Source of the DNA: Rhodocyclaceae bacterium
Lineage (GTDB): Bacteria; Pseudomonadota; Gammaproteobacteria; Burkholderiales; Rhodocyclaceae
Direction of reading: 5' to 3'
NCBI GenBank assembly: GCA_030682175.1
Contig: JAUXOM010000006.1
Location: 1 to 54,077 of the forward strand
Length of the DNA: 54,077 nucleotides
Positions 37,801 through 45,521 of this stretch are shown here, piece by piece; positions within the stretch are counted from its first letter, which is position 1, and the number at the start of each line of letters is the position of its first letter. The position numbers and the translations under genes are program-made. A model generated the notes under the pieces. The model had not been told where the DNA came from. It searched no databases and saw only the letters and a list, made by a program, of their open reading frames with translations.

Positions 37801-38197
37801 TCAGCAAGGGAAGTGGAATCGAGCCAAGCGGATGGAGCAGCCCCGCGCGCAGTACGTCGCGGCTGGAAATCTCCGGTGCATCCAACAGCACTTTATCGAG
37901 TTCCACACCCCAGCCCGGCGCAAGCTGAGTCAGTGCGGCATCAAGGTCGCCGGCATCGATACGGCCAACCCCATACAGACGCCGGCACTCGTCCTCGGGC
38001 AACCACGCCGTCGCACCGGTCAGCTCACTGACGGCGATCAGCGCCTTGGGAAACGGCAGGTGTTGAAAGCCATGCAGCGTGTTGTGGTGGACAAAGTCAC
38101 GGAGCGCTGCCTGACTCGGCAGAACATGCTCAAGATGATGGACGCACTGTTCCAGGCGTTGGCGAGTATCTGGCGGCGCATCAAGCTGCGGTTCCAT
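34826..38197 (-). CDS. dabA: DabA, zinc-dependent (beta-CA-like) subunit of the DAB inorganic carbon transporter, with in-frame repeat
   Basis: The 1123-residue DUF2309 protein has the DabA zinc site: Cys592 and Asp594 in FCMDDREEG (CXDXR), His786 in IMGHGANS and Cys801 in YDCGAC, 15 residues apart as in characterised DabA. It is cytoplasmic and sits on DabB, turning CO2 into trapped bicarbonate. Residues about 227-264 (NVGAGPSQADASPP onwards to ANKVGAG) are encoded by a DNA repeat (37407-37519) and are not expected in the family. It follows the NuoM-like gene by one base. Function is well supported; the effect of the insertion is unknown. Confidence 0.9.
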   Translation of the reverse strand: MEPQLDAPPDTRQRLEQCVHHLEHVLPSQAALRDFVHHNTLHGFQHLPFPKALIAVSELTGATAWLPEDECRRLYGVGRIDAGDLDAALTQLAPGWGVELDKVLLDAPEISSRDVLRAGLLHPLGSIPLPLLKWQIEERQALTRFADAVPAAARQRLLASGVGEARSVADLWAACLDVFELDHAFDHPEELLELSAREEEGLASIDEARQRFAAPAAALWRDLANNVGAGPSQADASPPVTASGDFMGGSEPGLRAWGANKVGAGWTAGALLKALTAEDALERVRALLLRHLGAHLDQGLAPWNNPARPLGFYAAWRASAQRDILWELESLPDARSEISRLPDNAIDCVIAILTRLGLPEDRWPAYLERLALELPGWSGMFLWRHNHPGYAGSKDVPVAMMDYLAVRLVLESLVVTDCARRHWNVAPNLNELGEYFAGHPTELWVRHAVHSGELPEYLLDLITPHLPATGDAALPRVPGLWVWLARHVEAWRATPTVEQKANHSLPRSVWPLFRLAQHLGIPGSELRALGRSGAETMLACLARLDQYQRGFVWLNAYERHYREQIFVGLAANHGRWQGHPSDSGPLAQLVFCMDDREEGMRRHLEEVNPQLETLGGAAHFAVFQNYYGLDDREPTPLCPVVPQVIVPAHNVHEVPRAEAEAVAEKHRQRNRQRLRWQDRLHQTTRTRLVGGTLLSILASPLAFAGTLLHSFAPGAYGRISANLRRGFDLPVATRLDLNAAADAGPATPAFPRDGFTDSEQAERIAGFLTSLGLTQSFAPLVVIMGHGANSLNNPHLAAYDCGACAGRHSGPNARLFAAMANRSAVRALMRERGIDIPDTTWFLGAEHNTTDDLITWYDTEDIAVSLAPTFAQVDRDLAQAVQAHAQERCRRLYSAPLDLDPAAALRHVWARRNDWSQARPELGHATNACAFFGRRAMSRGAFFDRRSFLISYDPTQDPDGKVLERHLLINGAVGAGISLEYFFSTVNNEQFGCGSKVTHNVAGYFGVMQGASSDLATGLPKQMIEVHEAMRLLVVIEQTLDIITAIYQRQPPLQELVGNGWVIVAAKDPESGAIHQFDPVSGWLPWHGELAVKTVRQSVDWFAGNREPLPPVLLERPLETVTT
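37407..37519. repeat. Palindromic repeat inserted in frame in dabA
   Basis: It begins GCGCCGACTTTGTTGGCC, has the CCCGGCTCGCTGCCCCCC block and ends GTCGGCTTGGGACGGCCC, as do the units at 17342-17539. It is flanked by GCGCCGAC-TTTGTTGGC and, after it, GCGCCGAC-GTTGTTGGC (37512 on), like a duplicated end. It leaves the dabA frame open on the minus strand, where it reads as Gly/Ala/Pro-rich peptide. Confidence 0.85.
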
Positions 38198-38198
38198 A

Positions 38199-39662
38199 TC
38201 AGGCTCCGAAGTACTGCGCCAGCCGCGCTACCGAGGCCCCGAAAAGATTAAGCGCCGGGGCGGGGAAGAGGCCAATGGCGACAATGCCGAAGGCAAGTGC
38301 GGCGGCCGCCGTCATCTCGGTGCGGCTCAGGTCGGGCACACTTTTCATGGTTGCGCTGACCGGTCCGGTAAACAACCGTCCGACGGTACGGAAAGCATAG
38401 GCGGCACTGATCAGGAGCGATATCGACAGGAATACCATCCACAAACCCCAACGCGCAAAACCGCCAATCAGCGCGTGCAACTCCGCGATGAATCCTGCCG
38501 TGCCCGGCAAACCGACAGCTGCCGTGAGCGCCAGCACCATGAAGAAGGCGAACCGCGGCATCGTCCGCACCAGGGAGGCGTAGTCGCCGATATCACGCGT
38601 ATGCGTACGCTCGTAGAGCAGGCCAACCAGAAAGAACAGCGCACCCGCAACCAGGCCGTGGGCGATCATCTGCATCGTCGCACCGGCAAACCCGGCGGGA
38701 TTGAGCGCGGCAATGCCCAGCAGCACCACCCCCATATGGCTGATCGATGAATAGGCGATCATTTCCTTGAGGTCGCGACTGCGCCAGGCCAGCACACCAC
38801 CGTAGATCATGCTGACGAAGGCCAGCGTGACGAGCAGCGATTGCAACGCCAGGGCCGCGCCGGGCAAGGTCTCGACCGCGCGCAGGAGACCATACGAGCC
38901 CATCTTGAGGAGGATGCCCGAGAGCAGGATCGACACGGCGCTGGGCGCCTCGACGTGGGCAAGTGGCAACCAGCCATGCAGAGGGAAGATCGGCATCTTG
39001 ACGCCGAAACCGATCAACAAGCCGAGGAAAATCCAGACCTGCGTCGCCACCGGCAAACCCGGCGCCGCCGCGGCAATCGCGCTCATGCTGAAACTGTGCG
39101 CTGGCACCACATCGTAAAGCAACAGGATCGCCAGCAGCATGAACACCGAACCGCCCATCGTATAGAGCACAAAATTGAGTGCCGCCTTCTGCCGGCGCTG
39201 GCGGTTCTGTCCACCCAGGCGGTCAATCAGGAAAAACAGCGGGATCAGTGTCAGTTCCCAGAAAACATAGAATAACGACCAGTCGCGTGCCATGAAAACA
39301 CCCAGCATGGCGGTCTCAAGCAGCATAAGCAGCGAGAAGTAAAACTTGGCGCCCTGCTTGACGTTAGCCGAAGCAACCACCGCCACCGGCATCAACACGG
39401 TCGCCAGCAGGATCAACGGCAACGAAAATCCATCAACGCCGAGAGAGAAACTTGAGCCGAGGCGCTCATGCCAGGCATGGACTTCGTAAAACTGAATGCC
39501 GGCATCGGCCGGATCAAAATGGGCCAGCAGTGACCAGGCAAAGGCCGCTACCACAAGTGTCGCCAGCAGCGCTATCCGACGGATCAAGGCGGGGTCGCGC
39601 ACCGGCAGCAAGGCGATGATGAAGGCGCCTGTCAGTGGCAACAGCAACAGTGTACTCAGCAT
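38199..39662 (-). CDS. NuoM-like proton-translocating subunit upstream of dabA
   Basis: The 487-residue protein has about 13-14 TM helices and the full NuoM signature: FWELTLIPLFFLIDRLGG (Glu), GFGVKMPIFPLHGWLP (Lys) and SGILLKMGSYGLLR (Lys). It is the most NuoM-like of the four antiporter-type proteins in this operon. It lies 1 base before dabA and 49 bases after sulP. It likely adds a proton path to the DAB complex, by analogy with complex I and Mrp. Confidence 0.82.
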   Translation of the reverse strand: MLSTLLLLPLTGAFIIALLPVRDPALIRRIALLATLVVAAFAWSLLAHFDPADAGIQFYEVHAWHERLGSSFSLGVDGFSLPLILLATVLMPVAVVASANVKQGAKFYFSLLMLLETAMLGVFMARDWSLFYVFWELTLIPLFFLIDRLGGQNRQRRQKAALNFVLYTMGGSVFMLLAILLLYDVVPAHSFSMSAIAAAAPGLPVATQVWIFLGLLIGFGVKMPIFPLHGWLPLAHVEAPSAVSILLSGILLKMGSYGLLRAVETLPGAALALQSLLVTLAFVSMIYGGVLAWRSRDLKEMIAYSSISHMGVVLLGIAALNPAGFAGATMQMIAHGLVAGALFFLVGLLYERTHTRDIGDYASLVRTMPRFAFFMVLALTAAVGLPGTAGFIAELHALIGGFARWGLWMVFLSISLLISAAYAFRTVGRLFTGPVSATMKSVPDLSRTEMTAAAALAFGIVAIGLFPAPALNLFGASVARLAQYFGA

Positions 39663-39711
39663 CCGCGAATATTAACATCTGCGAATATTGCTGATCAGCA
39701 GCAATTTAAAT

Positions 39712-41883
39712 TCAGTCATAACCGGCGTCGGCGACCAGCGCCGGGCGCGTGGGCGGCACCGCCAGTGCCCGGGGAATGGGGCGCAACGCATCCTGCGCGT
39801 CGACATTTATTGTCACTTCCGCGTAGATTTTCTCAAGCGCCTGATCGGATGTGGCGAAAAAACATTCTTCGCCAATCGTTTTGCTCAGACCCGTTGCACG
39901 AATGACATCGAGTACCTGTTTCTTGAATCCGGAGAACAGCAATATCACACCGTTTTCATGCAACCGCTCGACCAGGTGATGAATGACTTCCTCACCGGAC
40001 GCATCGATCTCGTTGATGCCATCGCAGACAACCAGCAAATAGGGCGCTTCGGGATTGGCCGCCACAGCCTCGAGTATGGCGTCCTCGAAGTAAGACACAT
40101 TGGCGAAATACAGCCGGCCATCAAAGCGCACCGCGGTGACGATGTCGGAGGCGGGCAGGTTGTTCACCTTGACGTCGCGCAAGGTACCGTCGCGATAACG
40201 ACCGAGGATGGCAACCCGCGGCGTCATGGTGCGATAGAGATAAAGCACCAGAGCCAATCCAGCGCCGACCATGATGCCCTTGTCCAGGTGGGGCGCAAAC
40301 GCCAGGGTACTGACAAAGGTCACGACGGAGGCGATGCCGTCATGCTTGTTCACCAGCCAGGCATGCTTGATCGCGCCAAAGTTGATCAGACCGACAACAG
40401 CCATGATGATTACAGCCGCCAGCGCCGCCTGCGGCAGGAAATAGAGCAGCGGCGTCAGGAACAGCAAGGTCAGCAGCACGATAAGGCCGGTGAACACCGC
40501 CGACATGCCGGTTCTGGCGCCGGCGTTGAAGTTCACCGCCGAGCGCGAAAAAGAACCTGACACGGGAAAGGCCTGGGTCGCGGCACCGACAATATTGGCC
40601 AGGCCCTGGCCAATCAGTTCCTGATTGGGGTCGACCTTCTCCTTGATCTTGGCGGCGATGGCCTTGGCGATGGAAATTGCCTCCATGAAGCCCACCAGGG
40701 AAATCACCAAGGCTGCACCGATCAGGCTCTTGATCATTTCCCAGTTTAGCGTCGGCATTTTGAGCGAGGGCAGCCCCTCGGGAATCTTGCCGATGACATC
40801 ACCACCGCCAACGAGCTTGAAGCCGCCGTCCTTGACGCCGCGTACGTGATAAGTCGCGCCATCGTCTTGCCAGCCGGCCGGCAACCGGCTTGCCGCATAA
40901 ATTCCGACAAACCGCCCCTGATCGTCCATCGCGCGAACCACCTGAACGCTGCGCAGGGACTTTTTCAACTCGGCAGCCTCCATTTCAAATATTTCGACGG
41001 AAATTCGCGTCGTTTCAAGAATGGCGTCGCGCGTCACCGCCTCAACGCTGTGGTCGCCTCTGATCTTGTGCGCCTGCCTGGCTTCGGCTGCGGTTACCGC
41101 CACGACCTTGTTGGCATTGTCGATCCGCCGGTTGGCTTCCGCCTGGCGGGTGACCAGGGCCTTGAGTTCCTGGTCGGCAATTTGCTCGATCGTGCCATAA
41201 GCGTTTCTCTCGAAGTGCAGCGCCCATGAGGCGACACTGGTCACCACCACGGCAATCAGTACACCTGGCAACCTGGGCGCCCACTTGCGTGCAGACCAAA
41301 TTAGGAGGATTGCCACAACCCCCATCGCCAGGGTCGGCAAATGCGTATCCCCTGCCTGCGTCATAACCCCCCAGATATCCACGATGAACGACTCCGAACG
41401 GCTCATGGAAACACCCAATAACTTGTTAACCTGGGACAAGCCGATAATCATCGCGGCGGCGTTGGTAAACCCGACAATCACCGGGTGGGAAAGAAAGTTG
41501 ACGATTACGCCGAGCTTGAAAATGCCGAGGGTGAGCTGGATGGTCCCGACCAGCAATGCCATCAGGATTGCCAGGGCAATAAACTGCTCGGAACCCGGCA
41601 CGGCAAGCGGCGCCAATGCTGATGCCGTCAGTAACGATACAACGGCAACCGGACCGGTACCGAGTTGACTGGAAGACCCCCACAGGGAGGCAACCATCAC
41701 CGGCAGGAAGGCGGCATACAGGCCATAGTAGGCGGGCAGGCCGGCCAATTGGGCATACGCCATGGATTGCGGCACTAGCACCAGTGCCACCGTCAAACCG
41801 GCAAACAGATCCGCCTTGAGCGTTTCCCGGCTTAAGGGGAACCAGCCGAGAAAGGGCAATAGTTTTTTTATCGACAAGCTCAT
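39712..41883 (-). CDS. SulP-family anion transporter with STAS domain and a large TM7-TM8 loop insertion
   Basis: The 723-residue protein has the SulP core (ADLFAGLTVALVLVPQSMAY; FMEAISIAKAIAAK; DPNQELIGQGLANI) and a C-terminal STAS domain (RFDGRLYFANVSYFED; EIDASGEEVIHHLV). About 140 residues (224-362), partly Ala/Glu/Arg helical, are inserted before GKIPEGLPSLKMP, in the loop expected outside the membrane. SulP members carry sulfate or, as BicA, bicarbonate; in the dab operon, bicarbonate is more likely. The ATG is preceded by AGGA. A close paralogue lies at 45749. Confidence 0.87.
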   Translation of the reverse strand: MSLSIKKLLPFLGWFPLSRETLKADLFAGLTVALVLVPQSMAYAQLAGLPAYYGLYAAFLPVMVASLWGSSSQLGTGPVAVVSLLTASALAPLAVPGSEQFIALAILMALLVGTIQLTLGIFKLGVIVNFLSHPVIVGFTNAAAMIIGLSQVNKLLGVSMSRSESFIVDIWGVMTQAGDTHLPTLAMGVVAILLIWSARKWAPRLPGVLIAVVVTSVASWALHFERNAYGTIEQIADQELKALVTRQAEANRRIDNANKVVAVTAAEARQAHKIRGDHSVEAVTRDAILETTRISVEIFEMEAAELKKSLRSVQVVRAMDDQGRFVGIYAASRLPAGWQDDGATYHVRGVKDGGFKLVGGGDVIGKIPEGLPSLKMPTLNWEMIKSLIGAALVISLVGFMEAISIAKAIAAKIKEKVDPNQELIGQGLANIVGAATQAFPVSGSFSRSAVNFNAGARTGMSAVFTGLIVLLTLLFLTPLLYFLPQAALAAVIIMAVVGLINFGAIKHAWLVNKHDGIASVVTFVSTLAFAPHLDKGIMVGAGLALVLYLYRTMTPRVAILGRYRDGTLRDVKVNNLPASDIVTAVRFDGRLYFANVSYFEDAILEAVAANPEAPYLLVVCDGINEIDASGEEVIHHLVERLHENGVILLFSGFKKQVLDVIRATGLSKTIGEECFFATSDQALEKIYAEVTINVDAQDALRPIPRALAVPPTRPALVADAGYD

Positions 41884-41917
41884 CGTTGCATCCTGTGGGT
41901 CATGGTCATGGGTTGAA

Positions 41918-42301
41918 TCAGTCCTGGTTCGGTTCGATCATTACCAGCGGACAGACCAGCTTGCGCCAGGGACTGGCGGATTTGCTGGTGCCGCCAACAT
42001 TGCCGCTGTCGCGGAAAGCAATCACCACGGTGGTAATGCACTCGTGTGAGTTGGCATAGCTGACGATTTCCCGTGGCCCCATGTCCGGCATGCAGGTCAG
42101 CGTACAAACTACGCCGGCCTGGTGTAACTCCTGCACAAAGTCAGTCATGGTGACGGGCAATTTATCGCCGCCGTCGGGAACGAGAATATCGAGTCCCGCA
42201 TCCATGCGTTCACACAGGCTTTGCGCCGCAGCCAGCAAACGCCGGGTGCAATGAGCCACGCTGGTGGCGAGCAACAGCTTGCGCCCGGGACGCGCTCCCA
42301 T
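41918..42301 (-). CDS. Universal-stress-protein-like small protein heading the dab operon
   Basis: The 127-residue protein begins GRKLLLATSVAHCTRRLLAA and ends KLVCPLVMIEPNQD, the alpha/beta pattern of UspA-type domains, but the ATP-binding G-2X-G-9X-G(S/T) motif is incomplete. It is cytoplasmic and first in the usp-sulP-nuoM-dabA operon, 34 bases before sulP. It may be a nucleotide-linked regulator of the transporters. The ATG at 42301 is chosen; a GTG lies one codon earlier. The sigma-54-type promoter is about 100 bases upstream. Confidence 0.6.
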   Translation of the reverse strand: MGARPGRKLLLATSVAHCTRRLLAAAQSLCERMDAGLDILVPDGGDKLPVTMTDFVQELHQAGVVCTLTCMPDMGPREIVSYANSHECITTVVIAFRDSGNVGGTSKSASPWRKLVCPLVMIEPNQD

Positions 42302-42398
42302 CACGGCTCAATCATTCGGCAACAAACGGCGGGGGTAGTGGCAATCATTCCGTGGTTATGCACATCAGGTGTTCAGCAATCAGCTGGCTGGAATTACC

Positions 42399-42415
42399 AT
42401 GCACAAGGCGTGCCA
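42399..42415 (-). promoter_or_regulatory. Sigma-54 (-24/-12) promoter of the usp-sulP-dab operon
   Basis: On the minus strand TGGCACGCCTTGTGCAT fits TGGCACG-N4-TTGCA with one mismatch and the correct GG-GC spacing. It differs from the 29683 promoter core (TGGCACGAATTGTGC) only in two spacer bases. The predicted start is near 42389, giving an 88-base leader before the Usp-like ATG. Confidence 0.62.
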
Positions 42416-42495
42416 TACCCAAGTCAGCCACGCAAGCCGCTGATATTTCGCAAACTATTGCGCTGCACACTTCCGCCATTCTGACGATAATGTTG

Positions 42496-42508
42496 TTGCA
42501 TGCTGCAA
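42496..42508. promoter_or_regulatory. TTGC-N5-GCAA dyad (candidate activator site)
   Basis: TTGCATGCTGCAA is an inverted repeat about 85 bases upstream of the minus-strand sigma-54 promoter, a normal distance for an enhancer site. Confidence 0.45.
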
Positions 42509-42582
42509 TGCGTCATAGCCTAAGCCGTGCAGGCCCCTGCTGCACCGGGAATATTGACTGATTGCATTAGGCACGCTGACTA

Positions 42583-42595
42583 TTGCATAATGCAA
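42583..42595. promoter_or_regulatory. Second TTGC-N5-GCAA dyad, upstream of the sensor kinase gene
   Basis: TTGCATAATGCAA, extended to ATTGCAT-A-ATGCAAT, lies just before the kinase ATG at 42617 and covers an alternative in-frame ATG at 42590. It could mediate autoregulation. Confidence 0.45.
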
Positions 42596-42616
42596 TTCAT
42601 CTCGCCGGACCCCTGC

Positions 42617-44083
42617 ATGAACTCACTACGCCAGAAGCTTTTTTTCGGATATGCCACCATCGTTGCGCTGGTCGTCGCGCTCTCGCTGCTTTCGCTTATC
42701 GAGCTGCGGCTGCTCGAGCAGAAGATTGTCGCTGGCGAGCGCATTTCACAGTTCTTCGATATCTCCCTGGAGATTCGCCGTTTCGAGAAGAATTACTTTC
42801 TCTACCATCAGGACGAGGACCTCGCGGAGAATCGCGCCTATGTTCACCGCGCCAGAGCCTTGCTCGCCGAGCACGCCGACGTTTTCACCGTGCTCAGCAA
42901 TGTTGCCCGGGTGACGAAACTTGGCGACGACCTTGATCGCTATGCCACACTCATAGACCAGTACGCTGCAGACTCAACGGCAAGTGGTGGCGCGATTGCG
43001 GGTCGCATTCGCGCCATCGGCAAGGAAATAGTGACCATCGCCGAGGACTGGTCCAGGGTAGAGCGCAAGGAATTGCAGGCACAACTCGACCAACAGCGAC
43101 TGATACTGTTCGGCTCGGTCTCCTGCATTGGCCTGGCGGTGATTGCCATCGGCGGTTTGCTGGCGCGGCGAGTACTCCGCCCGCTCAAGGAGATGGAGCG
43201 CAAGATGAAGGAGGTGGCCAGCGGGCATCGGGCCAAACTCGAGATGTCAAGCGAGGAACGCGAATTCAAGTCGCTGACGCGCGCCTTCAATCACGTCCTT
43301 CACGAGTTGGAGGCACACCAGCGGCAACTCGTACATTCCGAAAAACTCGTCGCCCTCGGTACCCTGCTTTCCGGTGTGGCACACGAACTCAACAACCCGC
43401 TATCGAATATCGCCACTTCAACCCAGATTCTCGCCGAAGAAGCTGATGGAGAAGGCGCCCCGGATGGGGCTGTTGCCTTCCGGCGCGAATTGATTACCCA
43501 GATTGACGAGGAAACCTGGCGGGCCCGGCACATCGTGCGCTCACTGCTCGACTACGCGCGTGACCGCGATTTCCACCACGAGGCTTTGCCTTTGGCAGCG
43601 TTGGTCGAGGATACATTGCGGCTGATCCGCGGACAAATTCCGGCTTCCATAAAAATTGTCGTGCAGATTCCCGAAACCCTCGCGGCTTCCGGCGACCGCC
43701 AGCGGCTGCAGCAGGTACTGCTCAATCTGGTGCGCAACGCCGCCGACGCAATGCCCGATGGCGGCGAGGTGCGCATCGTGGCCCGGCTAACGCGTGAACC
43801 GTGCCTGGCACAACCGCCGGAGCGTCTGGTCTTCGGTCAATGCACCGGCGAGGACGAGGCACTTGAAATCGTCGTGGGGGACAACGGCAGTGGCATTGCG
43901 CCCGCAACCCTGCCGCGCGTTTTTGATCCATTTTTCACCACCAAGGACGTCGGCAAGGGGATGGGGCTGGGCTTGTTCATCGTGTTTGAAATCATCGAGG
44001 AGCATGGCGGCTGCATCGCGGTCGAAAGCAAAGCCGGCCGCGGAACCACTTTCACCATTCGTCTGCCTCTGGAGAAGTCATGA
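42617..44083 (+). CDS. Membrane sensor histidine kinase with periplasmic helical domain
   Basis: The 488-residue protein has two TM helices flanking a helical periplasmic sensor (about residues 35-170, with RRFEKNYFLYHQDEDL) like the four-helix/HBM type, then HAMP, an H-box (SGVAHELNNPLSNI) and an HATPase domain (GDNGSGIAP, GMGLGLFIVFEI). The ligand is unknown; bicarbonate, CO2 or another small anion would fit the surroundings. It overlaps the NtrC-type regulator by 4 bases (ATGA), so they are a cognate pair. The ATG at 42617 is preferred to 42590, which lies in an operator-like dyad. Confidence 0.88.
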   Translation: MNSLRQKLFFGYATIVALVVALSLLSLIELRLLEQKIVAGERISQFFDISLEIRRFEKNYFLYHQDEDLAENRAYVHRARALLAEHADVFTVLSNVARVTKLGDDLDRYATLIDQYAADSTASGGAIAGRIRAIGKEIVTIAEDWSRVERKELQAQLDQQRLILFGSVSCIGLAVIAIGGLLARRVLRPLKEMERKMKEVASGHRAKLEMSSEEREFKSLTRAFNHVLHELEAHQRQLVHSEKLVALGTLLSGVAHELNNPLSNIATSTQILAEEADGEGAPDGAVAFRRELITQIDEETWRARHIVRSLLDYARDRDFHHEALPLAALVEDTLRLIRGQIPASIKIVVQIPETLAASGDRQRLQQVLLNLVRNAADAMPDGGEVRIVARLTREPCLAQPPERLVFGQCTGEDEALEIVVGDNGSGIAPATLPRVFDPFFTTKDVGKGMGLGLFIVFEIIEEHGGCIAVESKAGRGTTFTIRLPLEKS

Positions 44084-45438
44084 GCAAGGGAAGGCTGTTG
44101 ATCGTCGACGACGAACGGGTCGCCGTCAAAAACCTGGAGCACGTCCTGAAGAAGGAAGGCTACGAGGTGCTCGCCACGCAGAGCAGCGTTAACGCACTGG
44201 CCCAGCTCGACAAGCAAGCCTTCGACGTGGTCCTCACCGATCTGCGGATGGAAAAGATCGACGGCATGCAGATCCTGCAAAAATGCCGCGCGAACCACCC
44301 GGATACCGAGGTGATCCTGATCACGGGTTTTGCCACGCTCGAATCCGCGGTTGAAGCCATGAAACACGGTGCCTTTTACTATATTGCCAAGCCATTCCGG
44401 CTCGACGAGGTGCGCAAGGTAGTTGCCGAAGCGCTGGCAAAGGTCCATCTGCGCGCCGAAAATCGGGCGTTGCGCGAGCAGGTTGAAAATTTCCAGGGCA
44501 AGGTACGCATCATCACGCAGAATGCAGAGATGCAAGCTTTGCTTGAGATGGCAAGGCAAATTGCGCCAACCGACTGTAATGTGCTGCTCACCGGCGAATC
44601 CGGCACCGGCAAGGAACTGTTCGCCCGCTATTTGCATCACCACAGTCGGCGTGGCGAAAACCCGTTTCTCGCCATCAATTGCGGCGCATTCAATGAGGAA
44701 TTGCTGGCCAACGAACTGTTCGGCCATGTCAAGGGTGCCTTCACCGGGGCCGCGGCAGATAAAAAGGGCTTGCTCGAAGCGGCAGCGGGCGGCACCCTGT
44801 TCCTCGACGAAATCACCGAGATGTCCCCGGCAATGCAGGTCAAGTTGCTGCGCGCGCTTCAGGAACGCGAAGTATTGCCGCTGGGCGCCACCCGTCCCAT
44901 CAAGTTAAACGTGCGTTTCGTCGCCGCGACAAACCGCGACATACCGGAAATGATCAGGAATGGCGCGTTCCGCCAGGACCTCTGGTTCCGGCTCAATGTC
45001 GTCAACCTGCACGTTCCGCCGCTGTCACAACGGCGCGAAGACATCCCGCTGCTGGCATACCACTTTCTTGCCAAGTGTGCGGCGCGCATGAATAAACCGG
45101 TGACCGAAATTGCACCACAGGCCATGGACATCCTCAAGGCCTACGACTTTCCCGGAAACGTCCGCGAGCTTGAAAACATCGTCGAGCGCGGCGTCGCCAT
45201 TACCCATGGCGGAGTCATTGAAACCACAAGCCTGCCTGACGACCTGCGTGACTTGGCGATCCGCACCTTCCGCAAGAAGGAGGGGCGGCTACCCTCGCTC
45301 GGCGAACAGGAACGCGACTACATCCATTGGGTTCTTCAGGAAGCCGGCGGCAACCAGACCCTGGCCGCGCAAATCCTCGGCATCGACCGCGTCTCGCTGT
45401 GGCGCAAGCTGAAGCGCTACGATCTGGAAAAAACCTGA
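44080..45438 (+). CDS. NtrC-family sigma-54-dependent response regulator
   Basis: The 452-residue protein has a receiver domain (LLIVDDERVA, phospho-Asp54 in LTDLRM), an AAA+ domain with Walker A (GESGTGKELFAR), the sigma-54-contacting loop (GAFTGA), Walker B (LFLDEITEM) and a C-terminal Fis-type helix-turn-helix (NQTLAAQILGIDRVSLWRKL). It activates sigma-54 promoters; two such promoters lie in this window (29683 and 42399), making the carbon uptake genes likely targets. Its stop codon shares a base with a repeat element starting at 45438. Confidence 0.93.
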   Translation: MSKGRLLIVDDERVAVKNLEHVLKKEGYEVLATQSSVNALAQLDKQAFDVVLTDLRMEKIDGMQILQKCRANHPDTEVILITGFATLESAVEAMKHGAFYYIAKPFRLDEVRKVVAEALAKVHLRAENRALREQVENFQGKVRIITQNAEMQALLEMARQIAPTDCNVLLTGESGTGKELFARYLHHHSRRGENPFLAINCGAFNEELLANELFGHVKGAFTGAAADKKGLLEAAAGGTLFLDEITEMSPAMQVKLLRALQEREVLPLGATRPIKLNVRFVAATNRDIPEMIRNGAFRQDLWFRLNVVNLHVPPLSQRREDIPLLAYHFLAKCAARMNKPVTEIAPQAMDILKAYDFPGNVRELENIVERGVAITHGGVIETTSLPDDLRDLAIRTFRKKEGRLPSLGEQERDYIHWVLQEAGGNQTLAAQILGIDRVSLWRKLKRYDLEKT

Positions 45439-45521
45439 AAGTCGGCGCTGGCGGGACGGCGTGCCCGTAGCGGGTATGAAATGCCCCGCAGCGGGTACGG
45501 CGACAGCCGTCTCGCCGCCAA
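45438..45521. repeat. Intergenic repeat (family A), copy 2
   Basis: Runs from AAAGTCGGCGCTGGCGGG to CGTCTCGCCGCCAA and is closely similar to 20425-20509. Its first base is the last base of the upstream stop codon. Shorter related GGGGACGGCG fragments follow to about 45580. Confidence 0.75.

Larger units (their letters stand above)
42302..42616. other. Divergent control region of the dab operon and the kinase-regulator pair
   Basis: This 315-base region holds a sigma-54-type promoter on the minus strand (42399-42415), one ATTTCGCAA box (42445) and two perfect TTGC-N5-GCAA dyads (42496, 42583). No gene is seen in it. Confidence 0.6.
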
